The translations under genes and the position numbers were made by a program. The notes under the pieces are model-generated. The model made no database searches, was not told the DNA's origin, and saw only the letters and a program-made list of their open reading frames with translations. Positions 46,295 through 57,744 of a stretch of 64,000 nt of DNA are shown here, piece after piece. Each line of letters begins with the position of its first letter. Position 1 is the first letter of the stretch. This DNA comes from Phellopilus nigrolimitatus (Eukaryota; Basidiomycota; Agaricomycetes; Hymenochaetales; Hymenochaetaceae), in contig JAJOHG010000066.1 in assembly GCA_021029095.1 (NCBI GenBank), forward strand, positions 1 through 64,000. The letters run 5' to 3'.

Positions 46295-47451
46295 ATGTCG
46301 AGTTCGCCGACGTCGACATCGACGACGGCGTTAACGGCGACAAAGACAGCAACGGCAGCGCCGACAAAATACACCGTCGTCGTGCGCGATGAGGAGTTCA
46401 CGCTGCGCAGAAGCCAGCTCAACTTTGATGCGCCGAACTACTTCACGGCGTATTTCTTTGGCGACTTCGCGGAGTCGGGCACGACGGTCGTCCACGTCGA
46501 CCGCAGCCCGGAGCTCTTCGCCATCATCGTCGAATATTTGAGCGGCTACACCATCCTTCCGCTCGCCGCCAAGGCGCTGCCGCGCACGATGGACGGGCGC
46601 ACCGCGCTGCTCAACCTCGTCGAGGACGCTGCATTCTACGGCCTGTCGGGACTGTATGCACACCTTACGGCACCGCGCCAGCCCACCATCGACTTTGCGT
46701 GGACGGGCTTTTCGAGCCACGTCGTGTCCTTCGAGGACGTGCTTAAAGGAAAACTTCCGGAGAGCGTCAGCTACACGACGTCTGGGCTGTGCTCGTTCGA
46801 CTACGGTGCCGTCAAGCCCGTCATCATCTGGGCACGCAACATCGCACTGAAGTAAGCCTGGCACGCCCTGTCTTTTCTCAAGCACCTAATAACACCCCCA
46901 TCAGACTCGTCGGGAACACCGACCTCGACAAAACCGGGCGGCCAGATCCAAACGACACGACCGCGACGTACCGGCTCTGCCTGCCCGCCGAGACGAAGGC
47001 GCAGCTCGAGCGGCAGCCCTACTCCGCCTTCGAGTTCTGCGACGCGGACCCGCACGCACTCGTCGTCTCCGTCTTCCCGGAGTCGCGCCTGCGCGTCGAC
47101 GGCGCGCCCTGCCGCTTCGAGCACTTCGCGCACTGGTGGCGCGCGCGCCGCGCGCCCGGCGGCGTGCACTTCGGGTTCGGGTACGGCGGCCCGCCGCGCG
47201 CGGACGTGCGCGAGGCGGAGCGCGTGTTCGACGAGGCGTTCCCGTCGCCGTTCGAGGACACGCCTGCGCGCGGCGAGTGGTGCGACCGCTCCGAGTTCGC
47301 GCTGTGGGGCGACGAGCTGATGTTCGTCATCACCGCACGCGGCTTCATTGCGGGTACGCTGCAGCTGCATGTCAAACTTCTGGACGTCCGAGCGCGCACG
47401 CGTGCAGCAGTATTGGAGACGTTGAGGCCGCCTTTCTTGGTGGAAGGATGA
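46295..47451 (+). CDS. BTB/POZ (T1-type) domain protein
   Basis: Two exons (46295-46851 and 46905-47451) give 367 aa. After a Ser/Thr/Ala-rich start, the T1/BTB core reads TVVVRDEEFTLRRSQLNFDA, PNYFTAYFF, VVHVDRSPELFAIIVEYLSG, and LVEDAAFYGLSGLYAHL, the pattern of KCTD-like BTB domains. KCTD-type proteins often serve as cullin-3 adaptors or oligomerisation modules. The C-terminal 180 residues (CRFEHFAHWW, SEFALWGDELMFVITARGFI) are conserved-looking but unnamed. A GC-rich stretch at 46980-47260 creates long shadow ORFs on both strands. Confidence 0.78.
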
Positions 47452-47519
47452 TACCCATAGATTGTGTATTTATTTATGTATTGTGAAACATGCATGTAGT
47501 AAATAGGACATTGTAAATA

Positions 47520-49076
47520 TTACTCCAACTGGTCTTCCTCGTCGTCTTCCTCGTCTTCTGAGCTTACCATATCTCCCAAGACCATCGCAACAGTAGCGTC
47601 TATGGCTGCCTTGCTCATTCGCGGCATCGCACCCGGCTTCATGAGCGGGTGACGAGCCGGGTCGAGGTTTTCGTCCTCCCCCTCATTTTCATCTTCGCTT
47701 CCCTCTTCGTCGTCAGAGTCTTTTGCGTCCGCTTCTTCCTCTGCACCATTATGACCGCCCGCGTCTCCATCGGAGCCCTCGCTGTCACTCGATGGCTCGC
47801 CTCCATCCGACTCGCTCGGCGCTTCAAAGTCCTCGTCGCTCGCGTCGCTGTCATCCCCTTGCACAACTTCCTGCGGCTCCGCCCTCGCCTTGCCTTTCCC
47901 CTTCGCGTCAGAGCGCGCTGATGTCGGCGCCGCCACGCTGCGCGGCTTCCCGAAGAAGCGGCGGTACTTTTGTATCCACACTTTGACGTTCACCGCCTCG
48001 CGCCCGTCGATCATCGCGAACTCCGTCTCCTCGCCCTCCTCCACCTCTCTGTCTCCACCGCCACCTTTCCCGCGCCGCTTCAAGAAGACAGAAAACGTGC
48101 GGCCCGTCGCGCTCAGTGTCTTCACGCCGCCCATGCCCGGCACGTCGGAATCCGGCGCGAGGTCCTCGAGCGCGAAGAACTCGCACGGGCGCGCGTTCGC
48201 CCACAAGATCCCGCGTGCGAGGAAGCATAGTGAACCCTCTTTCGCGCCGCGATACGCATCGACGTACGGTTGGTTAGCGCTGGACGAAAATGCTTGCGTC
48301 GCCGCCTCGGGGTCCGGCGCAACCTGCAGCTCGACGTGTTTTGGGAGATGTGCAAGAAAGGCCCGTAGAATGGGGAGCGTCTCTTCGCCCTTCGTGCGCG
48401 TCTCTGGCGCTGCGCCGCGGCCCGCCGTCGTCTTGAGCATTTCCTTCCCCGCAGCCACGCTCTGGTCTATGTTGAACGCGAACTGCATTTGGCTCTCGCC
48501 GTCGTTCTTGTCGACGCAGTCCGCGGAGATGAGCGTGACGGCCCACTGGGGCTTTTTCTTGTTTTGGCCGAGGCTCGAGACGAGGAAGGCACGCGTGATC
48601 GAGGCGAGCCGGACGCGCGCTTCGAGCGCATTCGTGATCGGGCGCGTAAGCCAGATCGCGTCTTCAGTGATCGAGATATCCACTTTCTTGCGCACGGGAG
48701 CGGTGACGGAGAGCGCGTGCAGCACGTATAGCGGTTCGCCCATGTCGTCCACAGACTCTAACGCTATCTTTTGTTTCTTGCTCGAGCCAGCTCCGTTCGC
48801 AACCGCGTTTCCATCGGCCTCGGGCTCCCGTGCGCGCTTCGTACCCACCGTCGCCGGTTCGATATTCGCAAGTCGGGCATGGAGGCGAGATTGTCCGCTC
48901 GACCATGCGTCCGAGTGGCCTGCGATGCGAGTCGGACATGCGCCATCCGCGCAGAACCGCACGAGCGTGTCCAGTTTCTCCCGCGAGTGGACATCGAATG
49001 TGAGCAAGAGGTCGCTCAGGACCGAGGGCAGCGACGCGGAGACTGCATCAAGAAACGGCGTCTTAGACGACGACAT
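47520..49076 (-). CDS. RTT106: Histone chaperone Rtt106-like
   Basis: Rtt106 binds newly made H3-H4 acetylated on H3K56 and works with HIR and CAF-1 in deposition and histone-gene silencing. The gene is a single 518-codon exon. An N-terminal helical part (FLDAVSASLPSVLSDLLLTF) precedes tandem PH-like domains: PLYVLHALSVTAPVRKKVDI, SLGQNKKKPQWAVTLISADC, FAFNIDQ, then YRGAKEGSLCFLARGILWAN and CEFFALEDLAPDSDVPGMGG, the Rtt106-type PH signature. The C-terminus is a long Asp/Glu/Ser acidic tail. The same PH fold occurs in Pob3 and Spt16, but the length, helical N-terminus and absence of the preceding SSRP1 modules favour Rtt106. The acidic tail is longer than in yeast. Confidence 0.82.
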   Translation of the reverse strand: MSSSKTPFLDAVSASLPSVLSDLLLTFDVHSREKLDTLVRFCADGACPTRIAGHSDAWSSGQSRLHARLANIEPATVGTKRAREPEADGNAVANGAGSSKKQKIALESVDDMGEPLYVLHALSVTAPVRKKVDISITEDAIWLTRPITNALEARVRLASITRAFLVSSLGQNKKKPQWAVTLISADCVDKNDGESQMQFAFNIDQSVAAGKEMLKTTAGRGAAPETRTKGEETLPILRAFLAHLPKHVELQVAPDPEAATQAFSSSANQPYVDAYRGAKEGSLCFLARGILWANARPCEFFALEDLAPDSDVPGMGGVKTLSATGRTFSVFLKRRGKGGGGDREVEEGEETEFAMIDGREAVNVKVWIQKYRRFFGKPRSVAAPTSARSDAKGKGKARAEPQEVVQGDDSDASDEDFEAPSESDGGEPSSDSEGSDGDAGGHNGAEEEADAKDSDDEEGSEDENEGEDENLDPARHPLMKPGAMPRMSKAAIDATVAMVLGDMVSSEDEEDDEEDQLE

Positions 49077-49375
49077 TCCGAGTGTTCAGTCAGATGAACG
49101 CCGTTGAATTTAAAGAAGTGGAAGCAAGGCGGCCAGCACTGCGAGCGCCTGTATTAAAATGCCACCCCTGCGAGTCGCGGTCGAGAATGTAAGCAGACTC
49201 AACATGTGTGCTGATTGCAGAATGGTAGAAACCAATAGATCTCTGGGTATCTTCAGGACTCGAGCAAGAGCAGATGTGGTTGAGTTCGTGGCTTCAGCAA
49301 GTTCGAGTGCAATCGAACACGAACGCGTCCAAAACGCGTCTCACGGATCAGCTGGTCCGTGCGCACCTCCGCCGC
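49077..49375. other. Intergenic upstream of U2 and RTT106
   Basis: Holds the upstream regions of RTT106 (-) and the U2 snRNA gene (+). Short ORFs are not convincing. Confidence 0.45.
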
Positions 49376-49384
49376 ACTATAAAG
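49376..49384 (+). promoter_or_regulatory. Likely TATA box of the U2 snRNA gene
   Basis: The sequence ctataaag lies about 30 bp upstream of the inferred U2 5' end, the spacing expected for a core promoter element. Confidence 0.45.
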
Positions 49385-49407
49385 TCAGCTCTTTGTCCAC
49401 TTGAAAA

Positions 49408-49605
49408 CCTTACCACTCTGGCCTTTTGGCTTAGATCAAGTGTAGTATCTGTTCTTAATAGTTTAACCACTATTATGAGGGCACCGCCCTCATTCTTGGT
49501 TATCTAATTTTTGCCGCCCTTGGCCTGCCGAGCTCTGCTTGCAACTCGGCGGGCGCGATGACCTTGCTACTGCACTGCCGGCTTGTGTCGTCGGGGGATC
49601 TCCAC
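49408..49605 (+). ncRNA. U2: U2 spliceosomal snRNA
   Basis: U2 pairs with the intron branch point. The 5' part contains ggccttttggcttagatcaa followed by gtgtagtatctgttctt, matching the universally conserved U2 5' region, with the branch-point-pairing GTAGTA at 49442-49447. A stem-loop II region follows (atgagggc/gccctcat with flanking taacca/tggtta at 49473-49502), then an Sm-protein site aatttttg at 49506-49513, then a 3' stem (gccgag/ctcggc near 49529-49554). The 5' end is placed about 30 bp after the TATA box; the 3' end is an estimate. No protein-coding reading competes with it. Confidence 0.94.
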
Positions 49606-49762
49606 CTTCTCTTCTCTTCGCTGTTCCGCCTACTTTTCAGCTTTTTTCAGCTGAAGATGGCTTTCAGCGAAAAGATTGGAATATTTGTTCGGGTCGTTAT
49701 ATGTATTAGTAATTTTACAAGCTTAGATGGAATGAAAAATGTATTATATACAGTATACAATG

Positions 49763-50917
49763 TCATTGAAATTGCCCGATCCTTTCACCTGCCTTTACCA
49801 AAATCTCCACTCCGTCTTCGGAACTCTTCAGGAGGTCTGTGTCCCACTGCAGTCCGGCAGGGAAGACACAGATCACAGTAGAGCCTCCGTACTGAAAGTA
49901 TCCCAACCCGTCTCCTTTCCTTACTTTCTCTCCTTCTTTCTTGTCCCATCCAATGCTCCCGACCAGCAATGCTCCAACAGCAATAACTAATACCAGGAAT
50001 TCTTTCTTCTTCATCTCTCCGTTCCTCTTGTTGACTGTATAAGCATGCAATACAGCCACAGAGCGGGTGTTTGCCGTCAATATGTCCAGCCGCTCGTTGA
50101 TTGCCTGTGGGTTTACCGTGTAATACTGGCCAGGTATGTGAGTAATCGAAGCAAGCGTGCCAGAGACAGGCGTGTGGAAGCGATGGTAGTCCTGCGGAGC
50201 GAGGCGGAAAATTGCAAGCGCTGGATGTGGTCCCAGTGCGCGCGCAAGGGAGCGCGAGCCCACGAGATGCTGCAGCGTGAATTGCTGACCTTTGACCCTG
50301 GTAATTCAAGAAAAACACGGACTTTATCGCAAAGCTACAATCGACTGTCCGCAAATTGCATACCATAATCTGCGCGCGAGATCCCATGTTGGCCAAACCG
50401 TCAGCCTGCAATCAGCCGCAGAGACGATCACAGAAGGGTCATTGGGCGACGCAGGAGGGCGAGCGCCGGGGCGAAGCCTCCGACTGAAGAACTCGTTGAA
50501 AGTCTGCAAAATATCGTTTTCTCTAGGCACTGCCGAGTCTTCATCGTTTCGCGAACCTTATACGCCCTCAAATCTGGCTGTGCGAGCTCAGAGAGGTTGA
50601 TGTGGTACGTTTCGACGAAGGACGCGATCTGCGTGCGCACGACATCTGGTTCGATCGAATCGTAAATCTTCCCCTCTGAGTGACGGGCGCCGGGTTTAAT
50701 AGTGAGTTTTCTAAGATAGTCATTTGCATGACTACGACGACTCACGTCGGATGGACTCTGACTTGAGGATGCGGCGAATCGCTCTCCAACGCAGAATACG
50801 GATCTAGGTGATCCAGTCACATCAGAAAGAAGCGACGAAGCAGAGAATCTCTGGACAAAGAACCTGGATAGACCCGTAGAAGAGCAGATGCATTCCAATG
50901 CGGGCGTAGATCGGCAT
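49763..50917 (-). CDS. PSD: Phosphatidylserine decarboxylase
   Basis: Converts phosphatidylserine to phosphatidylethanolamine using a pyruvoyl group made by self-cleavage. Visible blocks from the N-terminus are MPIYARIGMHLLFYGS, LTIKPGARHSEGKIYDS, SFVETYHINLSELAQPDLRA, TFNEFFSRRLRPGARP, VSAADCRLTVW, the catalytic-His region PQDYHRFHTPVSGTL and AVLHAYTVNKRNG. The self-cleavage motif GGST is in GLGYFQYGGSTVICVF near the C-terminus. Intron joins K/TFNEFF and LW/VKGQQFTLQHLVGSR are in phase. Joining the first exon (about 50864-50917) to the next near 50711 is not resolved, and homologues have more residues upstream, so the true start may lie in an unseen exon. GGST is the form found in Psd2-like and fungal PSD3-like enzymes rather than LGST. 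Confidence 0.86.
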
Positions 50918-52075
50918 GGGCTCAAATATTAGTTCGCCAGTCGCACGAACGAGAACATAATTTCCTTTCAATGCGAGTTATATTTTTCAAGATCGTTACT
51001 TCCTTTGACATAACAATAACATTACCGAGATGTTCTGTGGCGAAAAGCTTGTTCGAAAAAAAAAATGAAGCGGTGAGCATCCATCTGAAGAGGCCACGAA
51101 GAAAATATGTAATAATCACTTTATCTAACGTGTCCGCAGAGAAAAGATGCCGCAACCACGAGTGGTTCGTAGCTAACGCCAGGCTCGTCTCTCCCACCAA
51201 CACTAAATAGCGTGCCAAGGCAATTTCAATAATTAGTTACACTACCTTAAATTAGGCCCGAGCCGCTCACCGGAGGATGGCATGCCCGAGTTCGTCACCG
51301 CGAGTCGGAGAGAATCCGCTAGGCCCAAATGCTCGCGGTACGCCGACGGACGGAGGATTTTGGCCCACTTTCCAGAAGTCGAGGGCTCCGGGTCTTTCCT
51401 GGCGCCGTCATCAGCAACTGCAGGGCTTGTCGTCTCCGCATTCACGCCCCTCTTCTTGCGATTCCTTACAGCTGATTTATTCGAAGCATTATTGTCGCCG
51501 GCCAGTATATTCGGTCCAGCGGTATTGAGAGCTTTAGCTAGAGCCAGAGCAGCCATCGTTGAAGTCAAGAGGGTCTCGGAGAGCGGGTATGTGGGTGCCG
51601 ACTAGGAAGAGCCCATGCGGTAAGGGCGTGGTGCCGCAACCACGAGAAATCACAACCTCCTGGCATCTGTTGACAGTTTGAATTCGGTGCGGACAGCGTG
51701 AGTCTGATGAGCATTCAATATAAGATACCAGCCTCGCGTTATGTAAGAAACGCGAATCCTTTTGGAAATTTCAAATTCCGCGCACTCCGCTACCGCGAGC
51801 TTACGTGCCGCTGTGAGCCCGGTTAGCCTCGTTCAGTCGAATTTCAGTTTCATTTACTTACCGCTGAACTCCTTGATTAAATAGAACCCGCTAGGATAAT
51901 AGCGCATCTCCACTGGCGTTTATCTTTTGCTGACCATGGTCACGTTCTACGAAAGCTGTGAAGGCGTCTAACAACAGTGATGCTGATGACGGTCTCGAGC
52001 AGTATCGATGCCCGTAAACTTCGCTAGATTCTTGCCACATAGCACTCTGATCAAGAAAAACGAAGCAGAAACCCG
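50918..52075. other. Intergenic, nothing secure
   Basis: May contain missing 5' exons of the decarboxylase gene. Two overlapping antisense ORFs at 51242-51605 mirror each other and have no recognisable domain. Confidence 0.4.
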
Positions 52076-54684
52076 GTGTCCAGCATGTCGTTTTCAAGGC
52101 AGTACTCTGGCACGTCGATTCCGACTTTCAACTCCCGTCGCGGCAGCAGTACATCCTTCTCGATATCTACCAACCAAACTGCTCCGAACTTACCTGGCGC
52201 AGGACGGACTATGGGGCTTCTCTTTGACGTCGCCGGCCGCCTGATAGAGCAATACGCCAACGACATCGCTGCACGATTCGTTATCGGAAGACAAGACCCC
52301 GCAGCCCACCTGACACTGTCTGTTGTGCCTCACGAGGCGAGTAGCTCGCGCTCATCACTGTCAACGAATGCGACGGCATCTAATCTACCCGGCGCCGGGC
52401 GGACGCTTGGACTGGCGTACGATCGCGGAGGAGGCGTGCTCGAGGTGCTCCTCAACCGGCTTGCGAAACAGCTAGGTCGTGGTCCAGACGCGTCTATGGA
52501 ACGGATACAAGAGCGCCTGTTCTCCATGATCTCTGCTGAAGACGGTGCGGTACCGTACGTCCTGGAGCTTCTGCGGCAGAAGAGTTTTTTCATCAAGGAA
52601 TGTAAGCGAATAATGAGATACGCCCAGTAAGCCATTCCCTTTGCGAGTATGCATGTACCTCAGATTCTAATCCAGCGACAAGGAACGATATATCCTCTAA
52701 CCAATGTGCGGCTTTTCAGAGCATCATTTCTCTCTGTGTCGATGATTCGTTCCTTCGGATCCTATTCAACTCGCTCGGCGCAGCTGATGTAATACAGGGG
52801 ATGGAACCTCGGATCGCTTGTGCACACGCCGACGAAAGAGATCCCTTACTTTCATGCTCCCAAAAGGCCCTGATATCACTTGCTGAAGTTGAAGTCAACA
52901 CGATTGCACAGAAGCTGCATTTCCTCGATGCATTCATGAAGACAGATGTCGCCAGAGAAGCGTCATTTGTACTTCTTCGTCAGTTCTCGTGAGTCACCGT
53001 TTGCCTTGGCGAAAAGACCAAGATTTCTGTATCCTTATGCATTGTGTAGCTCCTCGCAGATCTCTTTCCTTGCATTACGCCATGTGCGCCATTTTCTCCA
53101 ACTCAATCATCCAGTTGCATATTTTCTCCTCAATGACGAGTATGCCGCGTTCACAACCAGTCTGACGGCTCTCTGCAATCTACCGCCGCCAGCCTTAGAG
53201 TGGAACTGCCTCGACGACGTGTTTTCTGAGATACTTGACTCTCACATTTGGATCGTAGGAAAATGCAAAACACCCGATGTCGTTTTGTCTTCTTGGGAAA
53301 AGCTGTTGCGTTCAGTTTTTCTGTGAGTTTCGTTCAGACTTGCGAGAGAAACATATAGCACTGACATTTGCATTAGCCAAGCGCATTCCTTCCCGAAGAC
53401 CGTGAGCCTCCTGACTCGCCTCACTAACTTCGAAGAGTCGCTTTTCAGTCAGCGGTACATAAATGGACTTGCGGTGTATCCGCGGCTCGTCATAGGCGCA
53501 AGCATTACAACATCCATTGAATCTTCGCTCCAATCGTACAAGTCGAGAATCGCAAATATGAAGCGGCAGACCGGTCACCAACAATCATTATCAGATTTAT
53601 GGACCAACTTGTCCAGCGACGCCGACCTCGTCGCTGCAGAAATCTTGTGGGAGAGCCACCAAAAGGAGAGGTCGAACTTAGTGAACAAGGTCGCAACGGG
53701 TCCTAGATTCCAAGCCTTGTGTGTAGCTCTATCCAATATGTTGGCAAGGTAAGTCTGTTTATATTTGAATGCTTTAAGTCCATTAGTTGACCGGTAAGTT
53801 CGTAGCTCGGATAACCATCTTCAGCGCGACGCTTTTCGAAACGTCAAAGCAGTACTTATGCACGACAGGTACTGTTGGGATGCCATGAGCAGCGCGCTCG
53901 TGACCGCATTTGAGCATACACGCAGTACGCACATAGCGAAAGTGCAGCGGGAGATCTGGGATCTCAGCCTCAAACGTCAGAATGAACTGTCCTCAAGAAC
54001 TTGGCCGTTGCTGACTCTCTACCGCCATCGCTCCTTGGACCATGGCCGATATCATTTGAGCCATGTATGTGTAGCATTTTGCACGTACATGCTGCAGCTG
54101 ATTTCATCTCCTGAAAAATAAAGAACACACCCTTTTCTCGTCACCCGCTGGACAAATGTGCGGCCTGTCAAAAAATGGGAATATGAGAGGCGTGGCGGAA
54201 CAGTGACGAGGCTTGCCGCGATGACCTATATGCCGGGTTGGATGACATTCTGTGGTTAGAGATCAAGCCTGAAGCACGGTTCAACGCGGTCGGCCATCAT
54301 CCGGTTCTCGCAGGGATCAACGGGCGCGGGCAGCAAGAGTACATCGCCCACGTTCGTGTAGAGGCTGAGCTTAACCCGTACCCTTGGTGTACTGCAACGG
54401 ATGGTGCATCGGCAGTTACTTTTTGGGACGAACAAGGAGAGGAGCGGCGAACAAATCATTTCTGGGTGCTTGTGCTGAGATATGACCCAATCGAAGCTGT
54501 CAAGCAGAGCGTGGACGCAAAGGGAGGGATTGACGCGACAGGGCCATGCTACTGGCTAGCTGGAGACATGCAAGATGAGACATACGACGCGAGCGAGATC
54601 GAGGATGATCTAGATAGAGAAGTCGATTTCAATGGCGATGATGACGAATCGATCTATTCGGACGAAATGTCTGTAGACGATTAA
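52076..54684 (+). CDS. Uncharacterised large protein, multi-exon (model approximate)
   Basis: Starts MSSMSFSRQYSGTSIPTFNS and carries an internal duplicated motif, APNLPGAGRTMGLLFD and ASNLPGAGRTLGLAYD. Helical segments follow (DAFMKTDVAREASFVLLRQF; LDDVFSEILDSHIWIVGKCK; NLVNKVATGPRFQALCVALS). A C-terminal segment DDILWLEIKPEARFNAVGHH continues to YPWCTATDGASAVTFWDEQG, FWVLVLRYDP and an acidic end (DDDESIYSDEMSVDD). Coding blocks change frame repeatedly through short introns, and two junctions (near 52610-52720 and 54120-54220) could not be joined in phase, so this may be two genes or a partly decayed gene. No family is recognised. Confidence 0.48.
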
Positions 54685-54800
54685 TATGCAGTCAATGTAT
54701 GGGTTACAGCTAGTACACAGTGAATAAGTTAGCGCAAGACTTTACAAAAAGGGATACAGATGAATCGTTTAATGGGAATAAAACCCCAGATGTACATCAG

Positions 54801-55978
<1,178 letters not shown>

Positions 55979-56301
55979 GGTAGATTGCAAGACTCAGCAA
56001 AACTTGCAGCGCCGATCTCGGCAGCGCCTTCCGCTCGATTAGGTAACACGTATGCTCGGCTAGTTCCATCGAAAGAGGACGAGCCTATGAACACAATCGT
56101 TTCAGGTCTCTAAATGACACAGAAGGATCGCAATTCACCGCTCCCCTTTTGCATACGTTGCACAAACGCGGCGGTTGTGGATTTGCAGTTGTACCAAGGC
56201 GCTGCCATATCGTGGATCACACTTAATTTATTGAGCGAAAGAAGGAATCCAAACACATCCGCTGTCTTTCTACTTTCTTAGAGCACTGCATCTACCACTA
56301 A

Positions 56302-57744
56302 TCACGAATGTGCCTTTCCCGCTAACTCAAGAAGCCAGCGCACACCACTCTCAAGGTCCGCTCCCCACTTCGCACTCACTGATAAATGCGGAAAAGTCAT
56401 GTGGAACGCATGTGGCATGCCCGGGTAGCTGCAAATCATACCGTATCAATATAAACAGCAAATGTTGCAAGAAGACAAACCGAGAACATAATATACTAAC
56501 ATGTCGAGCTTCGTCGGTACCCCGTCCTCCTCCAAGCGTTGCGCATACAAGAGGCCCTCGTCACGTAACGGATCCCCACCCGCGACCTGCATGTACACTG
56601 GTGGAAGACCTGCAAGTGTTTCTGCTAAGAGGGGCGACATTTCGGGGTTCGTCTGCGGCCCTGGGTATGCTTCTGAATGTATGTATGAGCACTGAGCGTT
56701 TGAACAAAATACTGACATGCGTACCCTTGATTAACTTTAAGATCCTCGGATAGAGTATTGGGTCGTCCTTGTTCTGGTCGAAAGAGAGGAGCTGGTCTTT
56801 ATACCTAGGTGGTTATCAGTGACCGACAATATGAAGTACAGATATATCACTAGAAGCTAAGCGTACTTTTCTGGGTATTCCTGATCGACGTTGCGCCAGC
56901 ATGTTTGCGGGATCTGGACGAGTTGGCCCGTAATTTTCCCATTCAGTTCCGGGTCCCCGCGCGCTCGTTGCGCGACCGTGCATGTAAAGTTTGCACCCGA
57001 GGATGCCCCGCCCACTATCAGGCCTTTTTTCAGGTCAATGCGCAGGGAAGAAGCATTCGATACGAGCTACATAGTGAATTCTTTCAGTGGGCGATAGAAG
57101 AAGCGAGAATAGACACAATACGTACCCACTTCAGAGCGGTGTAACTATCATTTAGGCCCACAGGCCACTTGTACTCCGGGGCAAGACGATACTCGACGCT
57201 GACAATCACGGCGCGATACGTCGAACAGAACTCGCGGCATTTAATTTCATCCACGTCGAGCGTAAAGAAACTGTACCCGCCACCTGCCCGATATTAAAGA
57301 GTTAGAAATAAAATAGTGTGACTATGACTTGTTAATCTGGAGGAAGGAAGGAAGGAAGGAAGCACATTACCATGTATGTTTAAGAATGCGGGGAACGTTT
57401 CGCCGGAGTCCTGTGACTCGGGCGTGTATACCCTAACGGATATCTCACCCGACGGGTTGCTTACAGGCACGAGTTGTTCCTTGACTGTTATACCCACAGC
57501 TAAGAATCCATCAGCCCTAGTAAGTCGTTTTTAATCATAAAGGAGCATTGTACTCACGCGCGCCTGCCGCCGCCACACTCTGGCGCGGCAACTCCACGCA
57601 AATGCGCTTTCGCCATGTCAGCTCCGACTCCGTGCCATCCGTAACGGAAGGAGGAAGCTTTGCCATCAGACCGACTTCAGGTTGTTGCGCAAGAGTCTGC
57701 AGCAATTCCTCGCTCTTGGCGGAGTAGTGCGCCCATTGTGCCAT
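56302..57744 (-). CDS. HSL-family alpha/beta hydrolase (esterase/lipase)
   Basis: Members hydrolyse short acyl esters. Coding blocks in order are MAQWAHYSAKSEELLQTLAQ, GITVKEQLVPVSNPSGEISV, the HG oxyanion block FPAFLNIHGGGYSFFTLDVD, VIVSVEYRLAPEYKWPVGLN, the nucleophile elbow GLIVGGASSGANFTC (GxSxG as GASSG), EMSPLLAETLAGLPPVYMQV, DPLRDEGLLYAQRLEEDGVP and PGMPHAFHMTFPHLSVSAKW with the catalytic His. The stop is at 56302-56304. Six or so short introns separate the blocks. Junctions 1-2 (57558 to about 57516) and the HG/GGYSFF junction are in phase. The absence of a signal peptide suggests an intracellular enzyme; the substrate is unknown. Confidence 0.88.
57341..57362. repeat. GGAA microsatellite
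   Basis: About five tandem copies of ggaa lie in an intron of the HSL-type esterase. Confidence 0.85.

Noticed and set aside
47649..49107. Forward ORFs over RTT106 (for example 47890-49107)
   Set aside because: Antisense shadows of a 518-codon gene with clear PH-like and acidic-tail features.
51242..51605. Overlapping ORFs on both strands
   Set aside because: They mirror each other and neither has a domain; at least one must be spurious and neither could be supported.
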